NCBI RefSeq assembly: GCF_901709675.1
Contig: NC_051094.1
Coordinates: 17,584,501-17,648,500 of the forward strand
Source: Syngnathus acus
Lineage: Eukaryota; Chordata; Actinopteri; Syngnathiformes; Syngnathidae
Length of the DNA stretch: 64,000 nucleotides
Direction of reading: 5' to 3'
Shown in pieces: positions 47,601-59,600 of the stretch. Both the position numbers and the translations under genes were made by a program. The notes under the pieces were generated by a model. The model was given only the letters and a program-made list of their open reading frames with translations. It was not told where the DNA came from and made no database searches. Positions within the stretch are counted from its first letter, which is position 1, and each line of letters opens with the position of its first letter.

Positions 47601-50600
47601 CCGCAAAGGAGGAGGGACAAACAGAGCGATTGGTTTTGCTGGCTTTTTAATGAATGGCGACTGTGACTACGGGGGCCCATTAGGTCCAGAAAAGCTGACA
47701 AGACGCTTGCCAAAATGGCAAGGAAAAAATGCACAGCTAAACGAATATATGACGATGAACACAGGACGTTTTTAACAGAGTTAAAGTTGTTTTTTGTTGA
47801 ACGCTATGGCAAGCCATTCTGCCTGATATGTCGGACGTCATTGGCGCATTTAAAAGCTTCAAATGGTCAGCGCCACTTCAGCTCACTTCATGCCAATATC
47901 GATAAGGACTTTGCAAAAGGGACTGAATTTCGCAAGCACAAGTTTGGAGACTTTGAAAAATAGGTACAGTTTTTCAAAAAAATTACGAAGCACTCAGAGA
48001 CTGTCACACTTGCATTGTTTCAACTGGCTTGGAACATTGCACAGGCTAAAAAGCCATACAATGAAGTGGAGTTCGTTAAAATATGCCTCAGTGACGTTAT
48101 TGAATTTTATTTTCATCATGCTGCTGAGAATGCGCGTAGGAATACTGTCCACAGCCCTGCTTGCTTGTTATGAAGACAAATTTAGTTGTTGCGTGCGCGC
48201 CCGCCTGCCTGCGTGCGTGCACGTACAAGACCCACAATGCCCTGCGCGCAGCCAAGATGGAAGAACCCGGCAGTAGCGAGAGAACAATGTTTTGCCTCTA
48301 GATTTGGGGGGGAAACGGAGCGTAAGTTACGATCAATGCGGCCACGTTGAGTTGCACTTAGGTTAATGTTTACATTATGTACCAATGTCAAGGACGATTA
48401 TGTCACCCAGCTTATATCATTGATGTGTTTCGATAGTTGTGGGGTCGTCACTAATTATTTGTGTTTAGATATATGTCTGAGCTATAATGGTGTAATTAAT
48501 GATTAAAACTTGAAACTATCTGTTTATTGTATTCGTTTATATGTTTAATAAAGACGAAGCCATCACAAAACTGTTGTAATTATTTAGATTTTGATCTAAA
48601 TTAGCCTTGAATAAAGACTAAGCAGTCACATGAATTAACAGGAAAAAATAGACAGCCGGACTCGGACTCGTGGTCAAGAGGCCGGACTCGGACTCGGTGC
48701 AAAAATCCGACCGAGTCCACAGCCCTAGTTTGAACAGACTGTGACCTGGGTGAAAAGGGTCTGCACATTTGTTGTGCACATTGTGTTACTTGCACATTTC
48801 CTGGTCCTGGACAGGTACAAGTCTTGGATAGATGGGAGGTTGGTCCCAATTATCTTTTCCGCAGACCTGATTGTCCGTTGCAGTCTTTGCTTGTCTTGTT
48901 TGGTGACCAATCCAAACCAGACAGTGATGGAGGTGCAGAGGATAGACTGGATGATGGCAGTGTAGAAGGTCTTCAGCAGCTCCGGTGGCAGGTTGAACTT
49001 CCTGTGCTGTTTCAGAAAGTACAACCTCTGCTGGGCCTTCTTCCAGGCAGAGTCTATGTAGCCGGCCCATTTCAGGTCCCGGGAGATTGTGGATCCCAGG
49101 AACTTGAAGGTGTCTGTGGTGGGAATAGCATTACTGAGGATGGTGAGGGGTGGAAGTGGCGAAGGGTCTCTCCTAAAGTCCACTGTCATCTCCACGGTCT
49201 TGAGCGGGTTCGGCTCCAGGTGGTTTTGGCTGCACCAGTGGACCACCCGCTCCACCTCCTGTCTGTATGCAGTCTCGTCACCGTCCCAGATCAGTCCGAT
49301 GAAAGTGGTCTCGTCCGCATACTTCAGGAGCTTCACAGAAGAGTCGCCTGAGGAGCAATCATTGGTGTAGAGAGAGAAGAGCAGTGGGGAGAGTACACAC
49401 CCCTGGGGGGGCGCCAGTGCTGGTGGTCCGGGTGTCGGTTGTGATGGTCCCCAGCCTCACCTGCTGTCTCCTGTTGGTCAGGAAGCTGATGATCCACTGA
49501 CAGGTGGAGGCATGCACCGCGAGCTGGATGAGCTTCTGGTGCAGGATATCGGGAGCGATGGTGTTGAACACCGAGCTGAAGTCCACAAACAGGATCCTGG
49601 TGTACGTCCCTGGGGTGTCTAGGTGGCGCAGGATGTAGTGCAGTCCCATGTTGACATTCACCGACCTGTTTGCTCGGTAGGCAAACTGCAGGGGGGTCAA
49701 GCAGGGGGCCCGTGATGTCCTTCAGGTGGCTCAACACCAGCCTCTCAAAGGACATGACCACAGATGTCAGGGCGACGGGTCTGCTCAGCACAGACTTTCA
49801 GACAGGAGGGGGACATGCCGTCGGGGCCTGGTGCCTTCCTGACCTTCTGTCTCCGGAACATCTGACACACATCCTCCTCGCAGATCTGAAGTGCGGATAC
49901 AGCTTCTGAAAGAGAGAGAGTAGGTGATAATGGCGATGGTGTGAACAAAGGGGTTGTGCGGGGAGATGTGAATGTTGATTGTGATGCAGGCGGTCCCGTT
50001 GTGTGGTTGGACCGTTCAAACCTGCAGTAAAACCTGTTTAGCTGGTTTACAAGCCTTAGGTTCTTCATAGGTCTCTTGAAGCCCGTGATGCTCTGCAGGC
50101 CTTTCCACACTGATGAGGGATCAGGATTGGCAGAGAGGTGTCTCTCCAAGCTCTGCCCATAGCTCCTCTCGGGTCAGTGTGTTCCTGGCCTGCCTGAACA
50201 GGTCACGGTCCCCACTGCTGTAGGCCTCCTCCTTGGCTTTGCGCAGCATCCTGAGGTTTGGTGTAAACCACGGTTTGTTGTGCAGAAGGTCTTAGTCTGC
50301 ACGCACAAGTCCCCACAAAAGCTGATGTATGATGTCACAGTATCGGTGAGTTCATACAGGTCTGAAGTTGCAGCTTCAAAAACACCCCAATCGGTTCAGT
50401 CAAAGCAGGCTTGGAAGTCTCCACTGTCCATTTCCTCACAGTCCTCACCGCAGGCTTATAAGTTTTTAATTTCCGCTTGTAGGCTGGGATCAGATGAACT
50501 AGACCAGACATGGGCAAACTACGGGCCACATCCGGCCCACGGGGCTGTTTAATCCGGCCCGCCAAACCTGAATAAATTGTATTATTAAAAATGTTTTTGG

Positions 50601-53600
50601 TTATTTTCCCTGCAATTACTATGTTTCCCCAGTAGATGGGAAAGCGCCCGCCCGCGCATTTACTCCCGGAAGCCGTGTCAGAAAACTCCGTGCACATTCT
50701 TTCTGTGTACGTGCTAAGTAGTAGGGACCCCGCGCACTCCGTGCTCTATTTCCATCAGTGCTAAATTTCGAGTGTGGGCTGTGACGTCAGCATTCTCGTT
50801 ATTCGCGCGCTGAGCTTTCAGATACAGTTTTACGCTAATGCCACCCACAAACCTTCCCCTGGAATCCTTCCATTAGAATGAGTGTCCCGAGGAAAAGAAA
50901 GGTTGGCACTGAGTGCCGAATGTTAAAAAGGACTGGACAATTTGGCTCCACCTACATGTGTGAGCAGACGTTCAGCCACAGGAACGTCAACAAAGCCCGT
51001 CACTGATGTAGGTTAACGGACCAACACCTCGGCTCTATCCTGAGAATTACCACAACAAATTTTACTCCAGAACATGATGCACTAGCAAAAAAGGGAGACC
51101 AACAATACTATTGATTTCTTTATTTTTTTATTTAGATGTACATATTCTTTCACTGATTGTTCAAGATTATGTATTTGGTCAGAATGTTTGCTGTTTGATG
51201 TGATTTCGCCTCATTAGATAAACATCTTTCATAAATCTGACCTGCAGGCGCTGAAGTGATGGAAATGTTATTCATAATAACTGTCGTATTTAATGAGAAT
51301 CACTGAGTAGTTTTTTGGTAATTTTTTCTTTTAATGCTGTTAATAAATGCATTTGTTTTCAAAAAGCTTTTTTTGATTATCCATGCTTTACTACCTACTA
51401 AAAGTAAAAACCTTTTATGCAATTACCTTTACATGTCATTCCTATTACTTCACAGTTCACACAAACACTACATCCATCTGCTCCTTGTTCGGTCCCTCGG
51501 TCAAAATTTAGAACCCAATTCAGCCCGCAAGTCAAAAAGTTTGCCCACCCCTGAACTAGACAGTGGTCCGAGAGTCCTAAAGCTGCACAGGGCACAGAGC
51601 GGTATGCGTCCTTTATTACGGAGTAGCAGCGGTCCAATGTCTGTGTCCCTCTGGTGGGACACGTTATGTGCTATCTGTATTTAGGGAGTTCGTGTGTGAG
51701 GTTCGCTCTGTTAAAATCACCCAAAACAATGATCAGTGAGTTTGGTAGTTTTTTCTCCATGTCTGTCACCTGGTCAGCCAGCAGCTGCGTGGCTTCGATC
51801 GCACATGCGTGTGGTGGAATGTAAACAGCCGCAATTACGATCGAGAACTCACGTGGTGAATAAAACGGCCCGCAGTTTATGAAAAGTGTCTCTAGGAGAG
51901 GCCTGCAAGACTCTTTCAACACTGTGACATCAGTACACCAACCTTCATTAATGTAGAAACATAGACCACCTCCCTTTGTTTTCCCGTGAGCTCCGTGCTG
52001 CGATCTGCGCGTAGTAGCGAAAACCCAGTTAGCTCTACGGCAGTGGTTCCCAAAGTGGGCGGTACCGCCCCCCTGGGGGCGGTGGAAAGATCTGGGGGGG
52101 CGGTGAGGAAGAAAGGGGCGGTAGGGGGGCGGTAGGGGGGCGGCAGTCGATTTGTACACAACACGCCGCTCTGGCCCAGTCAGATCCGACAGCATAGACT
52201 ACAAAAGCAAAAGCTCAGGTTTGTAATTTCAAGCTTGTAATGTTCAGAATTTTATCTTATAATAAAAACCGCATTCTGGCGGTCAACATCATCTTGAGTT
52301 CAAGTCAACATGAAATTGGGGACTCGCCAGAACGCGCCGTGTTGTGTTGTGTTGAGCTGGTTAGGGCAGTGGTCCCCAACCACCGGGCCGCGGACCGGTA
52401 CCGGTCCGTGGGTCACTTGGTACCGGGCCGCCAAGCCGCACAGAAATTTTTTTTTTATCGACGATCAATTAATTCAGGTCAAGACACTCGTCCCGGTCAC
52501 GTGACATGTTTCCCCAGTCGAGCCCGCAAAGCTAATATGTGGCGACAGGCTAACTAACCAGGCAGTGAAGCATTCAAAACTGCTTCAACACATGGAGACC
52601 AAGCATCCTGCAATAAAAGACAAACCTTAAATCACTTCGGGTGTCATTGTCTCCGATTACGTCTAGATGGGACCGGCTCGTTTCTGAGAAACAAACTCAG
52701 TGCTCCCACTAATTCAACGTAATGGTAATGATATTATAAATGTATTATTTATTTATTTATATAAATGTATTATTTATTTATATAAATGCCGGTCCTTGGG
52801 GGGGGGGGGGCGCTAGGAATTCACTGGGGAGCCAAAGGGGGCGCCAGCCTGCAAAAGTTTGGGAACCACTGCTCTACGGCGTGGTGGGAGATGTGTTCTG
52901 TGAGCCACGTTTCGGTGAAGCACAGGGCGGCGGATCTGCTAACGTCTGGGTTCCTTGGAATGAGAAGCAACAGTTCGTCCATTTTCTTTGCCAGGGAGCG
53001 GACATTCGCCAGATAAATTGATGGTAGGGGAGCACGGAACCCTCTCTGCCTCAACTTCATGAGGGCTCCGGCGCGCTTGCCACACCGCCGTCTTCGGCAT
53101 AGCTTGGACAGCGCCGCGGCTCCGTCTAAAGCAGTGGTTCCCAAAGTGGGCGGTACCGCCCCCCTGGGGGCGGTGGAAAGATCTGGGGGGGCGGTGAGGA
53201 AGAAAGGGGCGGTAGGGGGGCGGTAGGGGGGCGGCAGTCAGATCCGACAGCATAGACTACAAAAGCAAAAGCTCAGGTTTGTAATTTCAAGCTTGTAATG
53301 TTCAGAATTTTATCTTATAACAAAAACCGCATTCTGGCGGTCAACATCATCTTGAGTTCAAGTCAACATGAAATTGGGGACTCGCCAGAACGCGCCGTGT
53401 TGTGTTGTGTTGAGCTGGTTAGGGCAGTGGTCCCCAACCACCGGGCCGCGGACCGGTACCGGTCCGTGGGTCACTTGGTACCGGGCCGCCAAGCCGCACA
53501 GAATTTTTTTTTTTATCGACGATCAATTAATTCAGGTCAAGACACTCGTCCCGGTCACGTGACATGTTTCCCCAGTTGAGCCCGCAAAGCTAATATGTGG

Positions 53601-56600
53601 CGACAGGCTAACTAACCAGGCAGTGAAGCATTCAAAACTGCTTCAACACATGGAGACCAAGCATCCTGCAATAAAAGACAAACTTTAAATCACTTCGGGT
53701 GTCATTGTCTCCGATTACGTCTAGATGGGACCGGTTCGTTTCTGAGAAACAAACTCAGTGCTCCCACTAATTCAACGTAATGGTAATGATATTATAAATG
53801 TATTATTTATTTATTTATATAAATGTATTATTTATTTATATAAATGCCGGTCCTTGGGGGGGGGGCGCTGGGAATTCACTGGGGAGGCAAAGGGGGCGCC
53901 AGCCTGCAAAAGTTTGGGAACCACTGGTTTAACCTGTTGTTGCTCGTTCATGTCTGTTCTTGGTGTTGGATTTTGTCGAATAAATTGCCCCCCAAAATGC
54001 GACTTATACTCCGGAGCGACTTATATGTTTTTTTTTTCACATTTTTGGGCATTTTATGGCTGGTGCGACTTATACTCCGGAGCGACTTATAGTCCGAAAA
54101 TTACGGTAACCAAGAAAACAATTTAAAGGATTTATAATTGTCTACAGCAGTGGTCCCCAACCACCGGGCGGTCCGTGGGTCACTTGGTACCGGGCCGCCA
54201 AGCCGCACGGGAAAAAAAAAAAGAGAGAAGGTACCAGGAGAAGACAGGAGAAGACTGTCCAATGTTTAACAGTTCTTCTCTGATAAAAGTGATCGGGATG
54301 GGCAGCAGAGGCTAACTATAATGGACATAACTTGGCATAGGACATCACTGGACATAATGTGCAATTAAATAGCAGGTACAGTGCTTTGCGAAAGTATTCG
54401 GCCCCCTTGAACCTTTCAACATTTCGCCACATTTCAGGCTTCAAACATAAAGATATAAAATTTAAATTTTTTGTCAAGAATCAACAACAAGTGGGACACA
54501 ATCGTGAAGTGGAACGAAATTTATTGGATAATTTAAACTTTTTTAACAAATAAAAAACTGAAAAGTGGGGCGTGCAATATTATTCGGCCCCTTTACTTTC
54601 AGTGCAGCAAACTCACTCCAGACGTTCAGTGAGAATCTTTGAATGATCCAATGTTGTCCTAAATGACTGATGGTGATAAATAGAATGCACCTGTGTAATC
54701 AAGTCTCCGTATAAATGCACCTGCTCTTTGATAGTCTCAGGGTTCTGTTTAAAGCGCAGAGAGAACCATGAAGACAAAGGAACACACCAGGCAGGTCCGA
54801 GATACTGTTGTGGAGAAGTTTAAAGCCGGATTTGGATACAAAAAGATTTCCCAAGCTTTAAACATCTCAAGGAGCACTGTGCAAGCAATTATATTGAAAT
54901 GGAAGGAGTATCAGACCACTGCAAATCTACCAAGACCCGGCCGTCCCTCCAAACTTTCATCTCAAACAAGGAGAAGACTGATCAGAGATGCAGCCAAGAG
55001 GCCCATGATCACTCTGGATGAACTGCAGATAACTACAGCTGAGGTGGGAGAGTCTGTCCATAGGACAACAATCAGTCGTGCACTGCACAAATCTGGCCTT
55101 TATGGAAGAGTGGCAAGAAGAAAGCCATTTCTCAAAGATATCCATAAAAAGTCTCGTTTAAAGTTTGCCACAAGCCACCTGGGAGACACACCAAACATGT
55201 GGAAGAAGGTGCTCTGGTCTGATGAAACCAAAATCGAACTTTTTGGCCACAATGCAAAACGATATGTTTGGCGTAAAAGCAACACAGCTCATCACCCTGA
55301 ACACACCATCCCCACTGTCAAACATGGTGGTGGCAGCATCATGGTTTGGGCCTGCTTTTCTTCCGCAGGGACAGGGAAGATGGCTAAAATTGATGGGAAG
55401 ATGGATGGAGCCAAATACAGGACCATTCTGGAAGAAAACCTGTTGGAGTCTGCAAAAGACCTGAGACTGGCACGGAGATTTATCTTCCAACAGGACAATG
55501 ATCCAAAACATAAAGCCAAATCTACAATGGAATGGTTCACAAATAGACGTATCCAGGTGTTAGAATGGCCAAGTCAAAGTCCAGACCTGAATCCAATCGA
55601 GAATCTGTGGAAAGAGCTGAAGACTGCTGTTCACAAACGCTCTCCATCCAACATCACTGAGCTCGAGCTGTTTTGCAAGGAAGAATGGGCAAGAATTCCA
55701 GTCTCTCGATGTGCAAAACTGATATAGACATACCCCAAGCGACTTGCAGCTGTAATTGCAGCAAAAGGTGGCGCTACAAAGTATTAGCGCAAGGGGGCCG
55801 AATAATATTGCACGCCCCACTTTTCAGTTTTTTATTTGTTAAAAAAGTTTAAATTATCCAATAAATTTCGTTCCACTTCACGATTGTGTCCCACTTGTTG
55901 ATTCTTGACAAAAAATTAAACTTTTATATCTTTATGTTTGAAGCCTGAAATGTTGAAAGGTTCAAGGGGGCCGAATACTTTCGCAAGGCACTGTAAATAT
56001 CCTTAACAGGACAACAATCAACACTACCTATAGACAACAAAAGTCAATACACGGTTCTAACACAATGATTCATAGCTATTCAGTTGAGGTATTGTTACTG
56101 GAGTGCAAATGGTATATCACAGGTGCAAATGGGCAGTCAGTTGAGGTATTCTTACTGGAGTGCAAACAGTACGATAACAACAGAGATGCAAGTGGCAAAG
56201 TGCAGAGTAGCAGCATAGAGTGAATTGTAATGTGCATGGAGTAGTTAGGTCTTTGTGTGTGTGTGTGGGGGGGGATAATGTTCATGATTTCGGGAGTGAC
56301 CTTAGCAGTCTGATGACCTGTGGCAAGAGGCTGTTGCTGAGTCTGGTGGTCCTGTAGCGCAATACCGCTGTTGCACTTTCCAGATGGTAGGAGCGTAAAC
56401 AGTTTGTGTGAGGGGTGGGTGGGGTCTTTAATGATGTTGATCGCTCTTCTGTGACAGCTGGATGAGTACAGGTCCTGTATGGATGGTTGGGCTGATCCTC
56501 TTATTTTCTCTGCTGTTCTCACAGCCCTTGTAGTGCTTTCTGGTCAGCAACATGGCAGTTACCATACCAGACGCTGCTCTCAATGGCACCTCTTTAGAAG

Positions 56601-59600
56601 GTGGTGAGTTCGGGGGGGGGACTGGCTGACCAATCCATCCATTTTCTGTACTGCTTGTCCCCACGGGGGTCACGGGCGTGCTGGAGCCTATCCCAGCAGT
56701 CATCGGGCAGTAGGCGGGGGACACCCTGAACTGGTTGCCAGCCGAATGCAGGGCACACAGAGACAAACAACCATCCGCACTCGCACTCACACCTATGGGC
56801 AAATCAGAGTGCTCTGTCGGCCTAACATGCATGTTGATGTGGGAGTTTGAAACCGGAGTTCCCGGGGAAAACCCACGCAGACACGGGGAGAACATGCAAA
56901 CTCCACACAGGGAGGGCCGGAGGTGGAATCGAACCCGCACCCTCTCAACTGTGCTAACGTGCTATGTGCGTGCTATGTGCGTGCGTGCGTGCGTGACACG
57001 CACCGTACTGTCTTCGCTAAGACGAGTGTTAGCTTTGTCCAAGCCAGACAGCGAGCTAACGCCTAACTGATGACGCAAGACGTCCTTTGTTCGTTTTGTA
57101 GCTTTATTAGGATATCTTGCGATAACAGAGTGAAACTAGAAAAGAAGTGTCAGACATACACCGTATTTTCCGGACTATAAGTCACAGTTTTATTCATAGT
57201 TTGGCCGGGGGTGCGACTTGTAAACAGGAGCGACATATATGTGGAATTATGAGCACATTATTACTTGATCACATTACTTACTGGTAGTTTTCACTTCACA
57301 TGTAATTTTCACTTTAAACAGCGTGAGGGCGCCCTCGGCCTGTGGAATAATTGGAACTGCAACTGACGATGAGTCTGAATCCATTCACTGACTTCCGGAG
57401 TCAGCGGAGTTGTTTATAAGTGACACAGAGGACGAAGATTTCAATAGATTTAATGATTTGGAGTGACACGGATTGTTCGATAAACTTGTTATTTATGTTA
57501 CAGTAATTTGATATATAGTTTATATATAGTTAACATAGCGAGAACATGTTATAGAGATGTATAGAGATGTACCTGTTGAATAGGGGACATATAAAGGAGA
57601 CGGAGAGACAGGAAGTCGGAAGTATATGAACGAAGGGTGTATGCAGAGAGATCAATGAACGAAGGGTGTATGCAGAGAGATCAATGACAATAAAGGTACT
57701 GTAGACCGACAAATCGTCTCCCGTCTGGATATATCTGCTGACTGCCTGAACACGGCATGTTACAGTTATATAGGCCTGTGGAATAATTGGAACCGCAACT
57801 GACGATGAGTCTGACCTCAGTGCCGCATGTACTTCCGGAGTCAGCAGCGGCGTTGTTTATAAGTGAATGAGGATGAAGATTTCGATGGATTTAATGATTT
57901 GGAGTGACACGAATGGTTTGATAAACTTATTTATGTTATAGTTATTTGAATAACTGTTAATATGTTACGTCAGGCATTCTCAGTTCCTCGATTATTTTTA
58001 TGTAACATTAGCATCCCGTATCGTTTAGCCTGTAGTTGCCTATTTGTGTCTGCTCTTGGTGTTGTATTTTGTCAAATAAAGTTCCCCCAAAAATGCGACT
58101 TGTAGTCCGGCGTGACTTATATAGTTTTTTTTCTTTGCCTCTGTCGGAGTTTCTCCCAAGTTTGGGCATGAAACGATGTGCTCTCTCGCTTCTCCTTCCT
58201 CAACTGCGCAACTCACTCCCCTCGCGCACGTCAAACGAGGCACGGACACTTTCTGGTTTACATCACATCCGCCAAAATAAAGCATCACTCCTGCCAAAAT
58301 AAAGCATCGTTTACAAAATAAGTGAACAGTGAACAAATTACGTACGACTCGCCTGAAAGGCAGAATATACATTTGATATCCTGTGATATTGTGTACATTT
58401 TCATTTTTTGTCAGGTGGGTTGTGAAACCATGCTTCGTGGATCTGATCTGCTTACCAGTCTGAGGGATACTGCAGGTATGGCAATGCATTGTCTGATTAA
58501 AATTATACTGTGGAACTTCAATTTAATGGACCCATAACTGACAGACTTTAGCTCTAAAAGATAGAAAATGTGCCCAGTTCACTGAAAATTAGTTTTGGAC
58601 ATTAGCTATCAAAGTCTGTCAGTTCCAGGACTGGTCGCAATGATTGCAGCACGAAAAACTGTTGCCCTGGCGCAATTGACAGAGACAGGCCCATGTATTT
58701 TTGTAATGCTGTTGTCACAGATATACAGTATCCGAGAGCAAAATCACATAATATGCCTACGTAACAACCATAATGGTTGGTGTTTCAACCACTCCAAACT
58801 GAAGCTGGTTGGGTACAGTTGTACAGCACAGCTGTGATAAACAAGGTAGTGGAAAAAAAGCTGTCCTATACAAAAAGCCTTGACAGTAATTTCCATCCAT
58901 TTTCCATACTGCTTGTCCCCATGGGGGTCGTGTGCGTGCTGGAGCCTACCCCACCAGTCATTGGGCAGTAGGCAGGGGACACCCTGAACCTGTAGCCAGT
59001 CAATCGCAGGGCACACAGAGACGAACAACCATCTACACTCATAATCACACCTACGGGCAATTTGGAGTGCTCAATCAGCTTACCATGCCTACCATGTCTT
59101 TGGGATGTTGGAGGAAACCGGAGCGTCCGGACAAAGCCCACACAGACTCGGGACGAACATGCAAACTCCACACAATGACGGGCGGAGGTGGAATTGAACC
59201 CTCACCCTCTGAACTGTGAGGCAGACGTGCCAACCAGTGCTCCATTGTGCCGCCTTGACAGTAATTTGTTGACTCAAAATATGTAGCACTGCATTTACTC
59301 ACCTGCGTATCCGATGTACTTTCAAACTCTAAATATGTGGTACGTTTCATGTTCACAGTGAAAAAAACAGACCAGTTTTTTAATCTCTAGTAAGAGTAGA
59401 GGGTGGAGATAGTTGTCGATATAAAGTATAATACAGTGGTAGTACAATACGGCTTGTACTTCCGCCTTCGTACAAGCCGAAACATGTCAGGTAATGCAAC
59501 CTAAAATATTTTGTTTGAGATAAAAGAACCAGTGAAGTGATTAACAAGTAAAAACAAAATGAACTTAGTACAAAAAAAAAAAAAGTGGTAGTACAATGTA

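Larger units (their letters stand above)
47041..53131 (-). mobile_element. LINE (CR1/L2/Rex-like) split by three hAT elements
   Basis: Removing the insertions at 47326-48727, 50505-51553 and 52041-52871 restores one LINE. From 5' on the minus strand: [19 protein letters not shown] and FTETWL (endonuclease start, 52872-53131), then GDFNRANL and LGLSDHCLV (51562-52040), whose reading resumes as [11 protein letters not shown] at 50504. RT motifs ([35 protein letters not shown]) lie in 48736-50504. The tail [17 protein letters not shown] and the 3' end CTTTATTGGCCAAG lie at 47041-47325. Several frameshifts; inactive. Confidence 0.85.

Noticed and set aside
52240-52557. A conserved protein family seen at 16.9, 43.1, 52.2 and 53.3 kb
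   Set aside because: The four similar frames lie inside the four copies of one non-autonomous hAT element, each bounded by its own ends.
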